NCBI GenBank assembly: GCA_007123575.1 | Contig: SKKV01000193.1 | Location: forward strand, 1 to 6,221 | From: Wenzhouxiangella sp. | Lineage (GTDB): Bacteria > Pseudomonadota > Gammaproteobacteria > Xanthomonadales > Wenzhouxiangellaceae | Length of the DNA stretch: 6,221 nucleotides | Reading direction: 5' to 3' | Part shown: in pieces, positions 1-5,789 of the stretch | Layout: every line of letters starts with the position of its first letter | How positions within the stretch are numbered: position 1 is the first letter of the stretch | The notes under the pieces: model-generated | The model's database searches: none | Told to the model about the DNA's origin: nothing | Seen by the model: the letters and a program-made list of their open reading frames with translations, nothing else | Translations under genes and position numbers: made by a program

Positions 1-544
1 CCAGTCGCGCCAGGCCCAGTGCCGCCCCCAGCGCGCCGCACTGGGCGGGGCGAAAGAAGCGCATCGGCCGCCTGGCCATCATGCCAAGCACGGTGGCGCA
101 ATCAACGGCGACGATGACCGCTTCCAACCAGGCCTTGCCGGAAACCGGCTCATCATCTGCCCGATTCGAACAAGTGGCCCGGTCGGTATAGGCGAGCAGG
201 ACCGCGGCGATCACCGCCATGGGGTGAACCACGGCCGGCTCGTGCACGCAGTCGAACTCCTGTCCGTGAATCTGAAAACCGTTGACCAGGGCGGCAACGG
301 CAGCAGGTAGACGATAGCGCTGACCAAGCACGCGGGCTCCCTGATCGGCGGGCGCTTGTCCGAAAACGGCCAGCAGTTTTTCACGTTCCGGCACACGGGC
401 CGCACTCAATCCCACCAGCAGGCTGTCCTCGCTGAACCAGGCGGCAGCCGCACGCGCTGTGGCCGGTATCGCCTGGCCATCAAGGTGCAGGGCGTGCTCG
501 ATCAGGCGCCTGGCAATAGGTCCGATTCCGGCCGCTGCGCTCAT
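1..544 (-). CDS. MmgE/PrpD family protein, second of a tandem pair (N-terminal 181 residues, runs off the left edge)
   Basis: Reading the minus strand from the ATG at 544 gives an uninterrupted frame of 181 codons to the window edge. The product fits the N-terminal helical domain of the MmgE/PrpD family (2-methylcitrate dehydratase, cis-aconitate decarboxylase, iminodisuccinate epimerase). The key signature is VNGFQIHGQEFDCVHEP at about residues 87-103, followed by VVHPMA near 105-110, which is the family's N-x-x-x-H...D...H...HP active-site segment. The start overlaps the stop of the upstream paralogue as ATGA at 541-544. No good Shine-Dalgarno precedes it, so translation is probably coupled. 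Where the upstream paralogue has WHPTATIG, this protein has FFRPAQCG (about 164-171), so the two are divergent family members, not a recent duplication. The specific substrate cannot be read from the sequence. Family membership is secure; the true end lies outside the window. Confidence 0.88.
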   Translation of the reverse strand, partial: MSAAAGIGPIARRLIEHALHLDGQAIPATARAAAAWFSEDSLLVGLSAARVPEREKLLAVFGQAPADQGARVLGQRYRLPAAVAALVNGFQIHGQEFDCVHEPAVVHPMAVIAAVLLAYTDRATCSNRADDEPVSGKAWLEAVIVAVDCATVLGMMARRPMRFFRPAQCGALGAALGLARL

Positions 545-1893
545 GCTGCGCACTCGGCCATGGTCTGCCACCAGGGATCCAGCGACTCGGCATCGACCAG
601 TTGCAAGGTCTGGTCGATGATGCGCCTGATCGCGGCCTGGTCGAGTCCGCCATGGCCAAACAGGTCCTCACACTTTTTCTCGAGGTCGTCGCTTGCGATC
701 GGATTTTCCGGGTCGCCCCAGGCATCGTCGATTCGGGTCTGGAGGGTCTGGCCGTTGCGCAACACCAGACGCAGCTCGGCACCATAGTGCGCTGGAAAAG
801 CCTGGTTGAATGCGGCCGAACAGTGAAGCTGAATGCGCGCTCTCAAGGCCGCAACCTTGGCATCGGTAATGCAGGCCGGCTGGTACTGGGCCAGGCAGGG
901 GCGACCGTGCAGGACGGCCGCGGCCAGGGCATGCTGGATGCTGAAGCGGGCGTCGGCCGGGGTCGCGGGGGTGGCCTTGTCGCAGAAATCGATGGCCGCC
1001 TGATAAGTGCCAATCTCAATGCGCTCGATCGCTTCCGGCGCCGGGATGTTCTGCAGGGCCATCAAGGCATCAATCGCCGGATGGGCATGACGGCAGGCAG
1101 GCCAGGGCTTGAAGCTCACTTCGTTAATCAGCCAGTGATCGCTCTTACCCAGCATGCGATCGGGGTCGGCATCCCCGGCGGCGGCGGCCAGCAGGCCTTG
1201 GGGCCCTTCCAGTATGTAGCGCGGGCCAGCAAAACCGCGCTCGGCCAGCATCGCAGCCAGCCAGCCATCGCGCGCTGCCAGCGCCGTATGCAGCGCTTTG
1301 CTGGGAACGGGTTCGTGCCTGAGCTGCCAGAGCCCGCCGGTCCGGGTGCCAGCATTGCCCAGGGCCCAAACCATTTGCTCCGCGCTCAGATCAAGCAGCT
1401 TGCCCACCGCGGCGGCAGCGCCGAAGGGCCCAATGGTGGCGGTGGGATGCCAGTAGGCATAGTGGCCCTGGCCCATGCCACGACCAATGCGGATCATCAC
1501 CTCGTAACCAAAAACAATCGCATCAAGCAGGTCGCTTGGCGTTGCACCTTGCTGGCGCGCGGCCAACAGTACCGCCGGCATGACCACCGGTCCCGGATGA
1601 AGCACGGCGGCGCGATGGACATCATCCATTTCCAGCATGCTGCCGAGCGCGCCATCGAGCATCAAATGGTCTTCTCTCGGTTGCTTTGGCCGAAACAGAG
1701 CCAGGCCACGATCAGCCGGATAATCGTACAAGTAGGCCATGGCGTGACGTGCCGGTTCAGCGCATGCGGCACGGGCGCAGGCCAACCAGTCGAGTAAATG
1801 CAGGGCAGCACGATGCCGGGTAGCGACATCCATCTCACTCGCAAGTTCTGCGAGCAAGGCGTAAGTCAGGCTATGATCCCGTGGTCCGGTCAT
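541..1893 (-). CDS. MmgE/PrpD family protein (carboxylic-acid dehydratase/decarboxylase/epimerase superfamily)
   Basis: This is a full-length (450-residue) member of the MmgE/PrpD family, whose known enzymes act on carboxylates such as 2-methylcitrate, cis-aconitate and iminodisuccinate without a metal or cofactor. Visible family motifs are LEMDDVHRAAVLHP (about residues 87-100), GYEVMIRIG (129-137), YWHPTATIGPFGAAAA (147-162), SKALHTALAARDG (198-210) and the lid-like FKPWPACRHAHPAIDA (261-276). The ending GDPENP...DDLEKK is also typical. It is probably cytoplasmic and is the first gene of an operon with the second MmgE/PrpD gene, which it overlaps by 4 bp. The frame is open to an ATG at 1941, adding 16 residues. 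I prefer 1893 because MTGPRDHSLTYALLAELA matches the usual family N terminus, and because the 1941 ATG lies inside the 28-bp element, just downstream of a -10-like hexamer and so probably upstream of the transcript start. Neither start has a strong Shine-Dalgarno. Family call is firm; start choice is moderate; substrate is unknown. Confidence 0.92.
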   Translation of the reverse strand: MTGPRDHSLTYALLAELASEMDVATRHRAALHLLDWLACARAACAEPARHAMAYLYDYPADRGLALFRPKQPREDHLMLDGALGSMLEMDDVHRAAVLHPGPVVMPAVLLAARQQGATPSDLLDAIVFGYEVMIRIGRGMGQGHYAYWHPTATIGPFGAAAAVGKLLDLSAEQMVWALGNAGTRTGGLWQLRHEPVPSKALHTALAARDGWLAAMLAERGFAGPRYILEGPQGLLAAAAGDADPDRMLGKSDHWLINEVSFKPWPACRHAHPAIDALMALQNIPAPEAIERIEIGTYQAAIDFCDKATPATPADARFSIQHALAAAVLHGRPCLAQYQPACITDAKVAALRARIQLHCSAAFNQAFPAHYGAELRLVLRNGQTLQTRIDDAWGDPENPIASDDLEKKCEDLFGHGGLDQAAIRRIIDQTLQLVDAESLDPWWQTMAECAA

Positions 1894-1931
1894 CGATGAA
1901 GGTCTCGGTAATTTGGCTTGCAGGATTATTT

Positions 1932-1959
1932 GTCCGGACATATTCTACGGTAGTATAAA
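1932..1959 (-). repeat. 28-bp shared cis element, copy A (candidate operator/promoter core)
   Basis: This segment matches 5759-5786 at 25 of 28 positions without gaps; the three differences are at 1945, 1951 and 1955. On the minus strand it reads TTTATACTACCGTAGAATAT and then ends in GTCCGGAC. It contains the perfect palindrome TGTCCGGACA (1931-1940). On the plus strand it includes all but the last base of GTATAAAC (1953-1960), which fits the GTnTAnAC pattern common among operators of HutC-type GntR regulators. It lies in the divergent region between mmgE/prpD and the GntR gene. The repeat is a direct observation; the operator role is inferred. Confidence 0.8.
1942..1947 (-). promoter_or_regulatory. 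Candidate -10 box for the mmgE/prpD operon
   Basis: The minus strand reads TAGAAT, a 5/6 match to the sigma-70 -10 hexamer. The copy upstream of the kinase operon has TAAAAT at the same place. No good -35 sits 16-18 bp upstream (GCCCGA at 17 bp), so the promoter may need an activator or may be weak. Transcription would start near 1935, leaving a leader of about 40 nt before the ATG at 1893. Confidence 0.4.
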
Positions 1960-1976
1960 CCTGCTCGGGCAGAGAA

Positions 1977-1995
1977 GTCCGTCTCGCTGACGGAC
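1977..1995. promoter_or_regulatory. Perfect inverted repeat, 7-bp arms with 5-nt centre
   Basis: GTCCGTC (1977-1983) and GACGGAC (1989-1995) are perfectly complementary around TCGCT. The element lies upstream of the mmgE/prpD -10 box and inside the predicted 5' leader of the GntR gene, 9 bp before its Shine-Dalgarno. It could be an operator or a leader hairpin. There is no T tract after it, so it does not look like an intrinsic terminator. The arms share GTCCG with the palindrome GTCCGGAC of the 28-bp element. Confidence 0.5.
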
Positions 1996-2004
1996 AGTGT
2001 GCAA

Positions 2005-2010
2005 CAGGAG
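2005..2010 (+). promoter_or_regulatory. Shine-Dalgarno fixing the start of the GntR-family gene
   Basis: CAGGAG ends 8 nt before the ATG at 2019. A second, out-of-frame ATG at 2015 lies only 4 nt away and opens a frame with no recognisable product, so 2019 is the better start. Confidence 0.7.
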
Positions 2011-2018
2011 AATTATGG

Positions 2019-2765
2019 ATGGCGAAAGGCAAGGCCCAAAAGCAGGTCCCGCGATATCTCCAGGTCTGCAACGAGCTGGTTGAAATGATTCGCACTGGTG
2101 AGGTGGCGGTCGGCGACATGCTGCCCACCGAGTTGGAGCTGTGCGATCGCTTCGAAATCAGCCGGCATACGGCGCGCGAAGCCCTGCGCCGGGTTGAAGA
2201 CATGGGCCTGGTCGAGCGCAAGCGCGGCTCGGGTACCCGGGTCACCGCTCGAGAGGCACCGGTTGTATACAACCAATACGTGGCCAATATCGACGAGCTG
2301 ATGCAGTACGGGCAGGCTACGCGCCTGGCGATCTGTTCAGCAGCCAACGACCCGGTGCCGGCGCGCCTGGCCAGCGCCCTGGGCTGCAAGCCGGGCGAGC
2401 GCATGCCACACCTGCTCGGACTTCGCTCTTATCGCGACCAGAACTCGGCGCCGCCGATCTGCCTGACCGAAATCTGGATTCCCCACGCCAGTGCTAACCA
2501 AGCCAAGCTGTTACTGGACCTCGAAAAAAGCGAGCGCATGCTCTACAAGATCCTGGACTTTTCGCGCCTGTCGCGGGTTCGCCAGACCTTGTCAGCCGAC
2601 AGCCTGGCTACGGATGCCGCCGAACTGCTGGAGGCCGATCCGGACAGCGCAGCGCTGGTGATCAATCGACGCTATCACGATCTTGGCGATCGCTTGATCC
2701 TGATGGCCATCAGTACGCACCCCAAAGAGCGCTTTCGCTACTCGACCGAGCTCCGCAGCCAGTAG
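2019..2765 (+). CDS. GntR-family transcriptional regulator with UTRA ligand-binding domain (HutC subfamily)
   Basis: The 248-residue product has the usual length and architecture of HutC-type regulators. A winged helix-turn-helix covers about residues 10-78 with the hallmark series MLPTELELCDRFEISRHTAREALRR (LPTE near 35-38, recognition helix near 48-58) and the wing GLVERKRGSGTRV (63-75). A UTRA domain covers about 95-243, with the typical EIWIP strand (151-155) and the ending RFRYSTEL. UTRA domains bind small metabolites that release the dimer from DNA. The gene is divergent from the mmgE/prpD operon, which makes local control and autoregulation likely. It converges on cheX with only 13 bp between the two stop codons and no clear terminator. 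The effector is unknown; a substrate or product of the MmgE/PrpD enzymes is a reasonable guess. Family call is very secure. Confidence 0.95.
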   Translation: MAKGKAQKQVPRYLQVCNELVEMIRTGEVAVGDMLPTELELCDRFEISRHTAREALRRVEDMGLVERKRGSGTRVTAREAPVVYNQYVANIDELMQYGQATRLAICSAANDPVPARLASALGCKPGERMPHLLGLRSYRDQNSAPPICLTEIWIPHASANQAKLLLDLEKSERMLYKILDFSRLSRVRQTLSADSLATDAAELLEADPDSAALVINRRYHDLGDRLILMAISTHPKERFRYSTELRSQ

Positions 2766-2778
2766 AGTTTGGTGGAAG

Positions 2779-3228
2779 TCATTCGATCAGGCTGACCACC
2801 AGCGAGGCCCGGTACTGTCGCCAAGTGATTGGAATCACGAAAGAGCGTTCAGCCAGCTTCAGCCTGTTTGGCTCGGCGCGGCCTTCAAACACATCGGGTA
2901 CGGAAATCTCGAACTCATTGCCGAAATGGCGCCTGGCATTGCCTGAAATGGTATTGGCGACCTCGCCCACCACGTCGGCCATGAACTCGGCATCGGCGCG
3001 CGTCTCGCCGTTGGCCATGAGGATATGACGGAGCATGGCCCGGGGCGCGGTGAAATAGACGCATCCGGTATACGCGCCAGTGATCGTGATGATGCCGGTA
3101 AAGTCAGAGATCACCGGCTCGCGGTTTTCGACCAGGTAAGGCGCGCCCACCTCCGTGGACTGTCCTACCGTGGCCCGAAAGTAATGGATGGTTCCGTCAA
3201 TCAGAATCTGGATATCATTTTCGTCCAC
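2779..3228 (-). CDS. cheX: CheX-type CheY-phosphate phosphatase
   Basis: The 149-residue product fits the single-domain CheX/CheC-like fold and the usual CheX length. The central helix VVGEVANTISGNARRHF (about 86-102) carries the ExxN phosphatase motif as E89-x-x-N92. Residues DFTGIITITGAYTGCVYFT (42-60) form the typical glycine-bounded strand pair. CheX proteins remove phosphate from CheY-type receivers and act in the cytoplasm. It is the last gene of the kinase-cheY-cheX operon and overlaps cheY by 14 bp, so its target is almost certainly the adjacent receiver. The start is GTG (3228-3226), supported by AGGGAG 6 nt upstream. Because the catalytic Glu and Asn are both present, an active phosphatase is expected. 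Some CheX-like proteins only bind receivers, so activity remains inferred. Confidence 0.88.
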   Translation of the reverse strand: MDENDIQILIDGTIHYFRATVGQSTEVGAPYLVENREPVISDFTGIITITGAYTGCVYFTAPRAMLRHILMANGETRADAEFMADVVGEVANTISGNARRHFGNEFEISVPDVFEGRAEPNRLKLAERSFVIPITWRQYRASLVVSLIE

Positions 3229-3592
3229 GGCGGGCTCCCTGGATCAGGCGACTCAGCGCGTCGTTAAGTTCGGTTTCTTCGAAAGGCTTGATCAAGAAGC
3301 CGTTGGCCCCTTTCTTCAGGGCCAGGATGGCGGTAGCCTTGTCGGCTACGGCCGAAACGATCAGGATCTTGACCGTCGAGTTGGCCTGCACCATACGTTC
3401 AGTACATTCAATGCCGTCAACTTCCGGCATGGTGATATCCATAGTCACCAGTTCCGGCTTGTGCGCATGAAACTTGACCAGGGCCTCACGGCCATTGCGC
3501 GCCGTGATGACCTCTGTAATTTCCTTGATGGCCAGCGAGCGTTCGATTCGATTTCTGATGAACATGGAGTCATCAACTATCAACAGCTTCAT
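3215..3592 (-). CDS. Stand-alone CheY-like response regulator receiver
   Basis: The 125-residue product is a single receiver domain without an output domain. All conserved positions are present: acidic pair D7-D8 in LLIVDDS, phospho-acceptor D52 in VTMDITMP, switch S80 in ILIVSA, and K102-P103 in FLIKPF. The aromatic switch position is F99, where E. coli CheY has tyrosine. It should take phosphate from the HPt histidine of the kinase encoded immediately upstream and be dephosphorylated by the CheX encoded downstream. It starts 7 bp after the kinase stop and overlaps cheX by 14 bp. The target of the phosphorylated form is not apparent: a flagellar motor or pilus target, or another effector, is possible. 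I do not give it the name cheY because motor function is not shown. Confidence 0.93.
   Translation of the reverse strand: MKLLIVDDSMFIRNRIERSLAIKEITEVITARNGREALVKFHAHKPELVTMDITMPEVDGIECTERMVQANSTVKILIVSAVADKATAILALKKGANGFLIKPFEETELNDALSRLIQGARRGRK
3235..3240 (-). promoter_or_regulatory. Shine-Dalgarno supporting the GTG start of cheX
   Basis: The minus strand reads AGGGAG, 6 nt before GTG at 3228, inside the 3' end of cheY. It fixes the non-ATG start and the 14-bp overlap. Confidence 0.65.
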
Positions 3593-3599
3593 GTCGTTC

Positions 3600-5675
3600 T
3601 CACCTCGACGGCGAGGCCGGTATCACCAGCTTGAAAGTGGTGTGTTTGCCGGCCTCTGTGGCAACTCTGATATTGGCGTCCATGCGTGCCACCGCCTCCC
3701 TGACAATATCCATGCCCACGCCTTGGCCCGCTTCCTGACCTACCTCGGCGGCGGTACTCAAGCCAGGATGGAACATCAGCTTTAGCAGTCTGCTGCGATC
3801 AGGCTCCAGATCATCGGCCAGCAAACCCATTTCCCGAGCACGCCGGGCGATGGCAGTGAAATCAATGCCACGTCCATCATCTCGGAACAGCAATTCCCAT
3901 TCCTTGCTGCTCGGCTGCTGGCGAAGCTGTATGTCAAGGGTGGCTGCGGGTGGTTTACCGAGCTGTTGACGCTGTTCCACGGGTTCTATGCCATGGGCGC
4001 AAGCGTTGCGAATGAATTGCACAAGCACGTCGCGCACCGGCTCGCGCAGCTCGCCGCCAAGTCGTTCTTCGTCCAGCCCACGAACCCGCAGCTCGGCCCG
4101 AATATTGAGGTCATCATTGAGCTGGTTGACCAGGCGCTGCAAGAGATTAATCAAAGGCACGGGACCGGCGTGTCCACTTTGCTGGCCGTCAACCTGTGTG
4201 ACTCCCTGAGCCTGAAGCCGTTCGATGATACGTCGGACCACGGAAAACTGCGCGAACAACTCTTCCAGGCGCACGGTGGCGGTGAGAAAATCGTTGCCTG
4301 ACAGGTTTTCAATACCGCGCAGCTCGGCGATGGCCTGCTCGACGGCGGCAGCGCGCTGTGACAGAAAGGCCAGGCCCAGCCCAGAGGCCTCGCTTTTGAC
4401 CGTGTGCATGGGGCGGAATACTTCGTCGATCAGCTGATGAAGGCCGGATTTTCTATTGTTGGATTCCTTCAGGGCGGCATTGGCCTGCTGCATCAGTAGG
4501 TGCCAGCGGGCCAGGGTATCGTCGAGCATGGCTTGATCAAGCTTGAACAGGCTGACCAACAATTCCAGCATGCGCTCGGTCTGCTGGTCTTGCTTCTCCT
4601 TCAGGCTTTCGAGTTCTTCACCCAGGCGGACGCGGTCAGTTACGTCATTGACCGAAACCAGCAGATGGAGCAATCGATCTTCATCGAACACCCGGCGGAA
4701 GGAGAACTCAAGGTAACGCGCTTCTACCCGACCGGTTTCGGTCGGCAACTTCACTTTCACTCGGTCGAGTGGATTGAGTGAGCCGATGAGCGATTCTTCA
4801 ACCCGCTCCGAAAACAGCAGGTCTAGATAGTCACGTGCGGTTTTCAGCGTCTCAGCCCGCACCATGTCGCCAAGCATACCGATGAAGTCAGTGCCACCAA
4901 GCTGGTCGCGCTGCAGGATATATTCAAGCTGGGCAGAGTACTGGTCGCCCAATCGATAATCCCGGTCAAGCAGGAATAGACCGCTGGTTACCGTTTCCAG
5001 GATTTCGTCAGTCTCGCGTTTGGCATCGCGGAAGCGCCGGAGTTGGCGCGAATACAAGGCAATCAACAGCAGGAAGAAGCCGACGCCTAATACGGCACCC
5101 GTCACCTGAACGCGCTGCAGGTAGCCTGCATTGGTGAAGGAGTTCACACTCACAACCCCAAGCAGCCGCGAAGCCTGGCCAAGCAAGGCCCCTTCGACGG
5201 CCCGGGCCTCTGCAATCGCTTGCGACAAGCGTTGGTCACGTTCTGGTCCATGCAGATCCACCAAGGCGTCGATTCGAGCCTTGACAGGACTCCAGACCCC
5301 GGCAATCTGCGGCAAGATGGGGGTGGCCTCGTCGGGCACCATGCCCGGCTCCACCACTAAAGGCTGCCCCGGACCAATCTGCACGCTGCCACCAGCAATC
5401 AAGCTCTGCAGCAAGCTGTCGATCTGGACGGCCACCTCATTTACCTCAGCGATGGCAGCTGCGCGACGCTCAGGATCGGGGTTCTCAGCCTCGGCCAGCC
5501 AGCGGTACAAGGAATTGATTTCAAGACGCATGCGCCCGGCAACCTGAACCACCGTACCGTTCGATTCGATAACTCCACCAAAATGGCTGGCACCCATGTA
5601 CAGCCCTGATGACAACAGTACAAAGGCCGCGATCAGGATGGCCTCGGGGCCAGCCAGTTTTCTTATCCAGCGCAT
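3600..5675 (-). CDS. Membrane-bound CheA-like histidine kinase: PilJ/NarX-like sensor, PAS, HPt and HATPase_c, no CheW domain
   Basis: The 691-residue product starts with a transmembrane segment (about 11-30). A periplasmic helical domain follows (about 31-188) containing VAGRMRL, like the AGRxR signature of PilJ/NarX-type sensor domains. Then come a second membrane segment (about 189-208), a PAS-like domain (about 222-350) ending in VNDVTDRVRLGEEL, and a coiled-coil stretch. The HPt-like region (about 375-485) holds the phospho-acceptor motif FRPMHTVKSEASGLGL with H424 and K427. The ATPase domain is of CheA type: FIRNACAHGIEP (N557), DDGRGID (about 600-606), MFHPGLSTA (about 634-642) and GQGVGMDIV (about 650-658). 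The protein ends there, without the CheW-like P5 domain or a receiver. It should autophosphorylate H424 and pass phosphate to the adjacent CheY-like protein. The frame has a TTG at 5678 just before the ATG at 5675; ATG with AGGGAG 8 nt upstream is preferred. The sensed signal is unknown. Confidence 0.9.
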   Translation of the reverse strand: MRWIRKLAGPEAILIAAFVLLSSGLYMGASHFGGVIESNGTVVQVAGRMRLEINSLYRWLAEAENPDPERRAAAIAEVNEVAVQIDSLLQSLIAGGSVQIGPGQPLVVEPGMVPDEATPILPQIAGVWSPVKARIDALVDLHGPERDQRLSQAIAEARAVEGALLGQASRLLGVVSVNSFTNAGYLQRVQVTGAVLGVGFFLLLIALYSRQLRRFRDAKRETDEILETVTSGLFLLDRDYRLGDQYSAQLEYILQRDQLGGTDFIGMLGDMVRAETLKTARDYLDLLFSERVEESLIGSLNPLDRVKVKLPTETGRVEARYLEFSFRRVFDEDRLLHLLVSVNDVTDRVRLGEELESLKEKQDQQTERMLELLVSLFKLDQAMLDDTLARWHLLMQQANAALKESNNRKSGLHQLIDEVFRPMHTVKSEASGLGLAFLSQRAAAVEQAIAELRGIENLSGNDFLTATVRLEELFAQFSVVRRIIERLQAQGVTQVDGQQSGHAGPVPLINLLQRLVNQLNDDLNIRAELRVRGLDEERLGGELREPVRDVLVQFIRNACAHGIEPVEQRQQLGKPPAATLDIQLRQQPSSKEWELLFRDDGRGIDFTAIARRAREMGLLADDLEPDRSRLLKLMFHPGLSTAAEVGQEAGQGVGMDIVREAVARMDANIRVATEAGKHTTFKLVIPASPSR
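3601..3606 (-). promoter_or_regulatory. Shine-Dalgarno of the receiver gene, overlapping the kinase stop codon
   Basis: The minus strand reads GAGGTG, 8 nt before the ATG at 3592. It overlaps the kinase TGA (3602-3600), a layout that favours translational coupling. Confidence 0.6.
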
Positions 5676-5683
5676 CAAGTAAT

Positions 5684-5689
5684 CTCCCT
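5684..5689 (-). promoter_or_regulatory. Shine-Dalgarno of the kinase gene
   Basis: The minus strand reads AGGGAG, 8 nt before the ATG at 5675 and 5 nt before the TTG at 5678. The spacing and codon favour the ATG. Confidence 0.65.
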
Positions 5690-5749
5690 GTTCCTCTGTT
5701 GGTGACAGCCGCTGTTCGAGCCGGACAAGGTAGCCCCCTCAAGCTGTTC
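5688..5749. repeat. Three direct copies of CTGTTC in the kinase leader
   Basis: On the plus strand CTGTTC occurs at 5688-5693, 5712-5717 and 5744-5749; the last two extend to GCTGTTC and lie 32 bp apart. They fall between the 28-bp element and the kinase start. One overlaps the edge of the Shine-Dalgarno. They may be binding sites for a regulator, but the hexamer was chosen by eye and could be coincidental. Confidence 0.3.
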
Positions 5750-5758
5750 TCCAGATAG

Positions 5759-5786
5759 GTCCGGACATATTTTACGGCAGTTTAAA
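5759..5786 (-). repeat. 28-bp shared cis element, copy B, upstream of the kinase operon
   Basis: This is 25/28 identical to the copy at 1932-1959 and in the same orientation relative to the downstream minus-strand operon. The palindrome GTCCGGAC (5759-5766) and the -10-like TAAAAT (minus strand, 5774-5769) are kept. The GTnTAnAC octamer has one mismatch here (GTTTAAAG). It lies 84 bp upstream of the kinase ATG. Shared control of the two operons is inferred from this match. Confidence 0.8.
5769..5774 (-). promoter_or_regulatory. Candidate -10 box for the kinase-cheY-cheX operon
   Basis: The minus strand reads TAAAAT, 5/6 to the sigma-70 -10. The hexamer 17 bp upstream is TGGCGA, a poor -35, as in copy A. 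A transcript would start near 5762 and have a leader of roughly 85 nt. Confidence 0.4.
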
Positions 5787-5789
5787 GCA

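Larger units (their letters stand above)
1930..1959 (+). promoter_or_regulatory. Candidate promoter for the GntR-family gene
   Basis: TTGTCC (1930-1935) is a 4/6 match to the -35 consensus. TATAAA (1954-1959) is a 5/6 match to the -10, with an 18-bp spacer. It points toward the gene starting at 2019 and lies over the 28-bp element, so a protein bound there could repress both divergent units. The kinase-side copy has TTTAAA instead of TATAAA and no plus-strand gene beyond it, so this plus-strand promoter is likely specific to copy A. Confidence 0.4.

Noticed and set aside
356..787. Plus-strand open frame of 143 codons across the junction of the two MmgE/PrpD genes
   Set aside because: It is antisense to both genes, has no recognisable domain, and shows low-complexity serine/arginine composition typical of a shadow frame.
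601..1797. Long plus-strand open frame (398 codons) opposite the first MmgE/PrpD gene
   Set aside because: It is fully antisense to a gene with clear family motifs. Its translation is glycine- and arginine-rich with no recognisable domain. Such frames are common opposite GC-rich genes.
1932..1959. The 28-bp repeat as an attachment site or transposon end
   Set aside because: The copies are in direct orientation 3.8 kb apart and flank regulatory, signalling and kinase genes. No integrase, transposase or target duplication is seen, and both copies sit at promoter positions.
1871..2404. Minus-strand open frame of 177 codons opposite the GntR gene start
   Set aside because: It covers the divergent promoter region and the conserved DNA-binding domain of the GntR gene in antisense; its product resembles nothing known to me.
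2740..2765. CTCGACCGAG near the end of the GntR gene as a terminator for cheX
   Set aside because: The stem is only 4 bp and no T tract follows on either strand.
3188..3634. Plus-strand open frame of 148 codons opposite cheY
   Set aside because: It is antisense to a receiver gene with every conserved residue intact; no support for coding.
5759..5786. A nine-codon peptide (ATG-TCC-GGA onward) as a leader peptide of the kinase operon
   Set aside because: It has no Shine-Dalgarno, and its ATG directly follows the -10-like hexamer, so it would probably not be transcribed.
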